Origin: Streptococcus gallinaceus
GTDB taxonomy: Bacteria; Bacillota; Bacilli; Lactobacillales; Streptococcaceae
Reading direction: 5' to 3'
Length of the DNA stretch: 64,000 bases
Assembly (NCBI RefSeq): GCF_024170225.1
Contig: NZ_JALJXU010000006.1
Coordinates: forward strand, 1-64,000
Shown here: positions 63,436 through 64,000 of the stretch, in pieces
How positions within the stretch are numbered: the stretch's first letter is position 1
Layout: the number at the start of each line of letters is the position of its first letter
Notes under the pieces: model-generated
What the model saw: only the letters and a program-made list of their open reading frames with translations
What the model was told of the DNA's origin: nothing
The model's database searches: none
Position numbers and translations under genes: made by a program

Positions 63436-63798
63436 GTGAGAGAAAAAGAATTACGTCGTTCATTAGCGGTCTTTCCAATTGGTTCAGTTATGAAATTGAC
63501 AGATTTAACAGCTCGTCAAATTCGTTATTATGAAGAACAGGGATTGATTGAGCCAGACCGAAATGAGGGCAATCGCCGCATGTATTCGTTAAATGACATG
63601 GACAGATTGTTGGAGATTAAGGACTACATTGCAGATGGCTACAATATTGCAGCCATTAAGCGTGAGTATGAAGCCAAGGAATTGGCCCGTAAGCAGACCT
63701 TATCTGATAGTCAAGTCCGTCAAATCTTGCACGATGAGCTGACGAAGGTGGGAGGATTTACCACCTCACCAAATGGTTTTAACTCATTCCGTTTTTAA
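63436..63798 (+). CDS. glnR: GlnR, nitrogen-metabolism repressor
   Basis: A 120-residue MerR-type repressor, active when glutamine is plentiful through feedback-inhibited glutamine synthetase. A winged helix covers residues about 15-45 (MKLTDLTARQIRYYEEQGLIEP region), and the C-terminal tail is the glutamine-synthetase-sensing part. The start GTG 63436 is chosen because AAAGGAG (63423-63429) lies 6 bases upstream; the ATG at 63394 is inside the promoter. It is co-transcribed with glnA. Confidence 0.94.
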   Translation: MREKELRRSLAVFPIGSVMKLTDLTARQIRYYEEQGLIEPDRNEGNRRMYSLNDMDRLLEIKDYIADGYNIAAIKREYEAKELARKQTLSDSQVRQILHDELTKVGGFTTSPNGFNSFRF

Positions 63799-63825
63799 GT
63801 ATTGGTTTCTACAAAGGAGAAAGAA

Positions 63826-64000
63826 ATGCCGATTACAGCTGCTGACATTCGTCGCGAAGTCAAAGAAAAAAATGTTACCTTCTTACGTTTGATGTTTTCA
63901 GACATCTTGGGTGTGATGAAAAATGTTGAAATTCCAGCTACAGAAGAACAGTTGGAAAAGGTTTTGTCTAACAAGGCTATGTTTGATGGTTCCTCTATTG
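63826..64000 (+). CDS. glnA: glutamine synthetase, type I (5' part)
   Basis: The first 58 codons of GlnA ([20 protein letters not shown] to FDGSSI), cut by the window end. The FDGSSI motif and the N-terminal strand [16 protein letters not shown] are typical of GS-I-alpha enzymes. The start has AAAGGAGA and lies 27 bases after glnR. Confidence 0.95.
   Translation, partial: MPITAADIRREVKEKNVTFLRLMFSDILGVMKNVEIPATEEQLEKVLSNKAMFDGSSI

Overview
The window reads as a low-GC streptococcal chromosome, most probably Streptococcus suis or a close relative. The supporting signs are a streptococcal rRNA-proximal tRNA array, the AdcR/AdcCBA zinc system with a ZinT-fused AdcA, an eight-base CGAATA competence box before comG and ssbB, a CIRCE-controlled groESL, GlnR-type control of glnRA, and strong AAAGGAG ribosome sites. 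The species call is from memory of gene order and was not tested by any search. There are no CRISPR arrays, phage genes or transposases.

Layout. 1-1170: end of a 5S rRNA and twelve tRNAs. 1250-4835: adcRCBA zinc uptake with a self-operator. 4897-10535: an ABC importer resembling the pneumococcal N-glycan transporter NgtS-P1-P2, a DUF624 protein and a convergent sialidase without an export signal. 10659-18994: an orphan CopY-type promoter, then a glycyl-radical enzyme module (activase, DeoR and SorC regulators, lactose/cellobiose-type PTS, a GCVE-type glycyl radical enzyme, a TalC-like aldolase). 19063-19770: copY-copZ without copA. 19936-24123: HIT protein, tyrS, pbp1b. 24126-31682: rpoB with a structured leader, and rpoC. 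31765-37728: a DUF1033 gene, then a PTS/AlsE-like epimerase island bounded by an imperfect 50-bp direct repeat, then an LD-carboxypeptidase gene. 37790-43645: comGA-GG, a methyltransferase and ackA. 43718-49619: a secreted repeat protein, a folate riboswitch with folT, pepA, a thioredoxin-like gene, ytpR, two lesser-known genes and ssbB. 49689-56405: groESL, a zinc alcohol dehydrogenase, rpsL-rpsG and fusA. 56426-57406: a decayed secreted toxin/immunity-like locus. 57416-64000: gapA, a TetR regulator, a PerR-boxed P1B-4 metal ATPase, pgk, a DUF939-type membrane protein, glnR and the start of glnA.

How the parts fit. Housekeeping blocks (rpoBC, str operon, gap, pgk, groESL, ackA) alternate with small accessory metabolic cassettes. 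Catabolite (cre) sites lie before the glycan importer, the glycyl-radical PTS operon and the putative allulose PTS, so all three are probably used when preferred sugars run out. Metal homeostasis recurs: zinc uptake (Adc), copper response (CopY/CopZ) and peroxide-linked iron or cobalt efflux (PmtA-like).

The most interesting items are (i) a second CopY-box promoter about 8.4 kb from copY that would drive a roughly 100-nt structured RNA; (ii) the repeat-bounded island with an allulose-6-phosphate epimerase-like enzyme; (iii) the broken toxin/immunity cassette with ATA in place of a start codon, an A6G7 frameshift and a nonsense codon in the partner gene; (iv) a cytoplasmic sialidase beside an N-glycan importer; (v) a glycyl radical enzyme whose active-site motif is not that of pyruvate formate-lyase; and (vi) a shared GCAC-N4-GTGC palindrome that may be the SorC-family operator.
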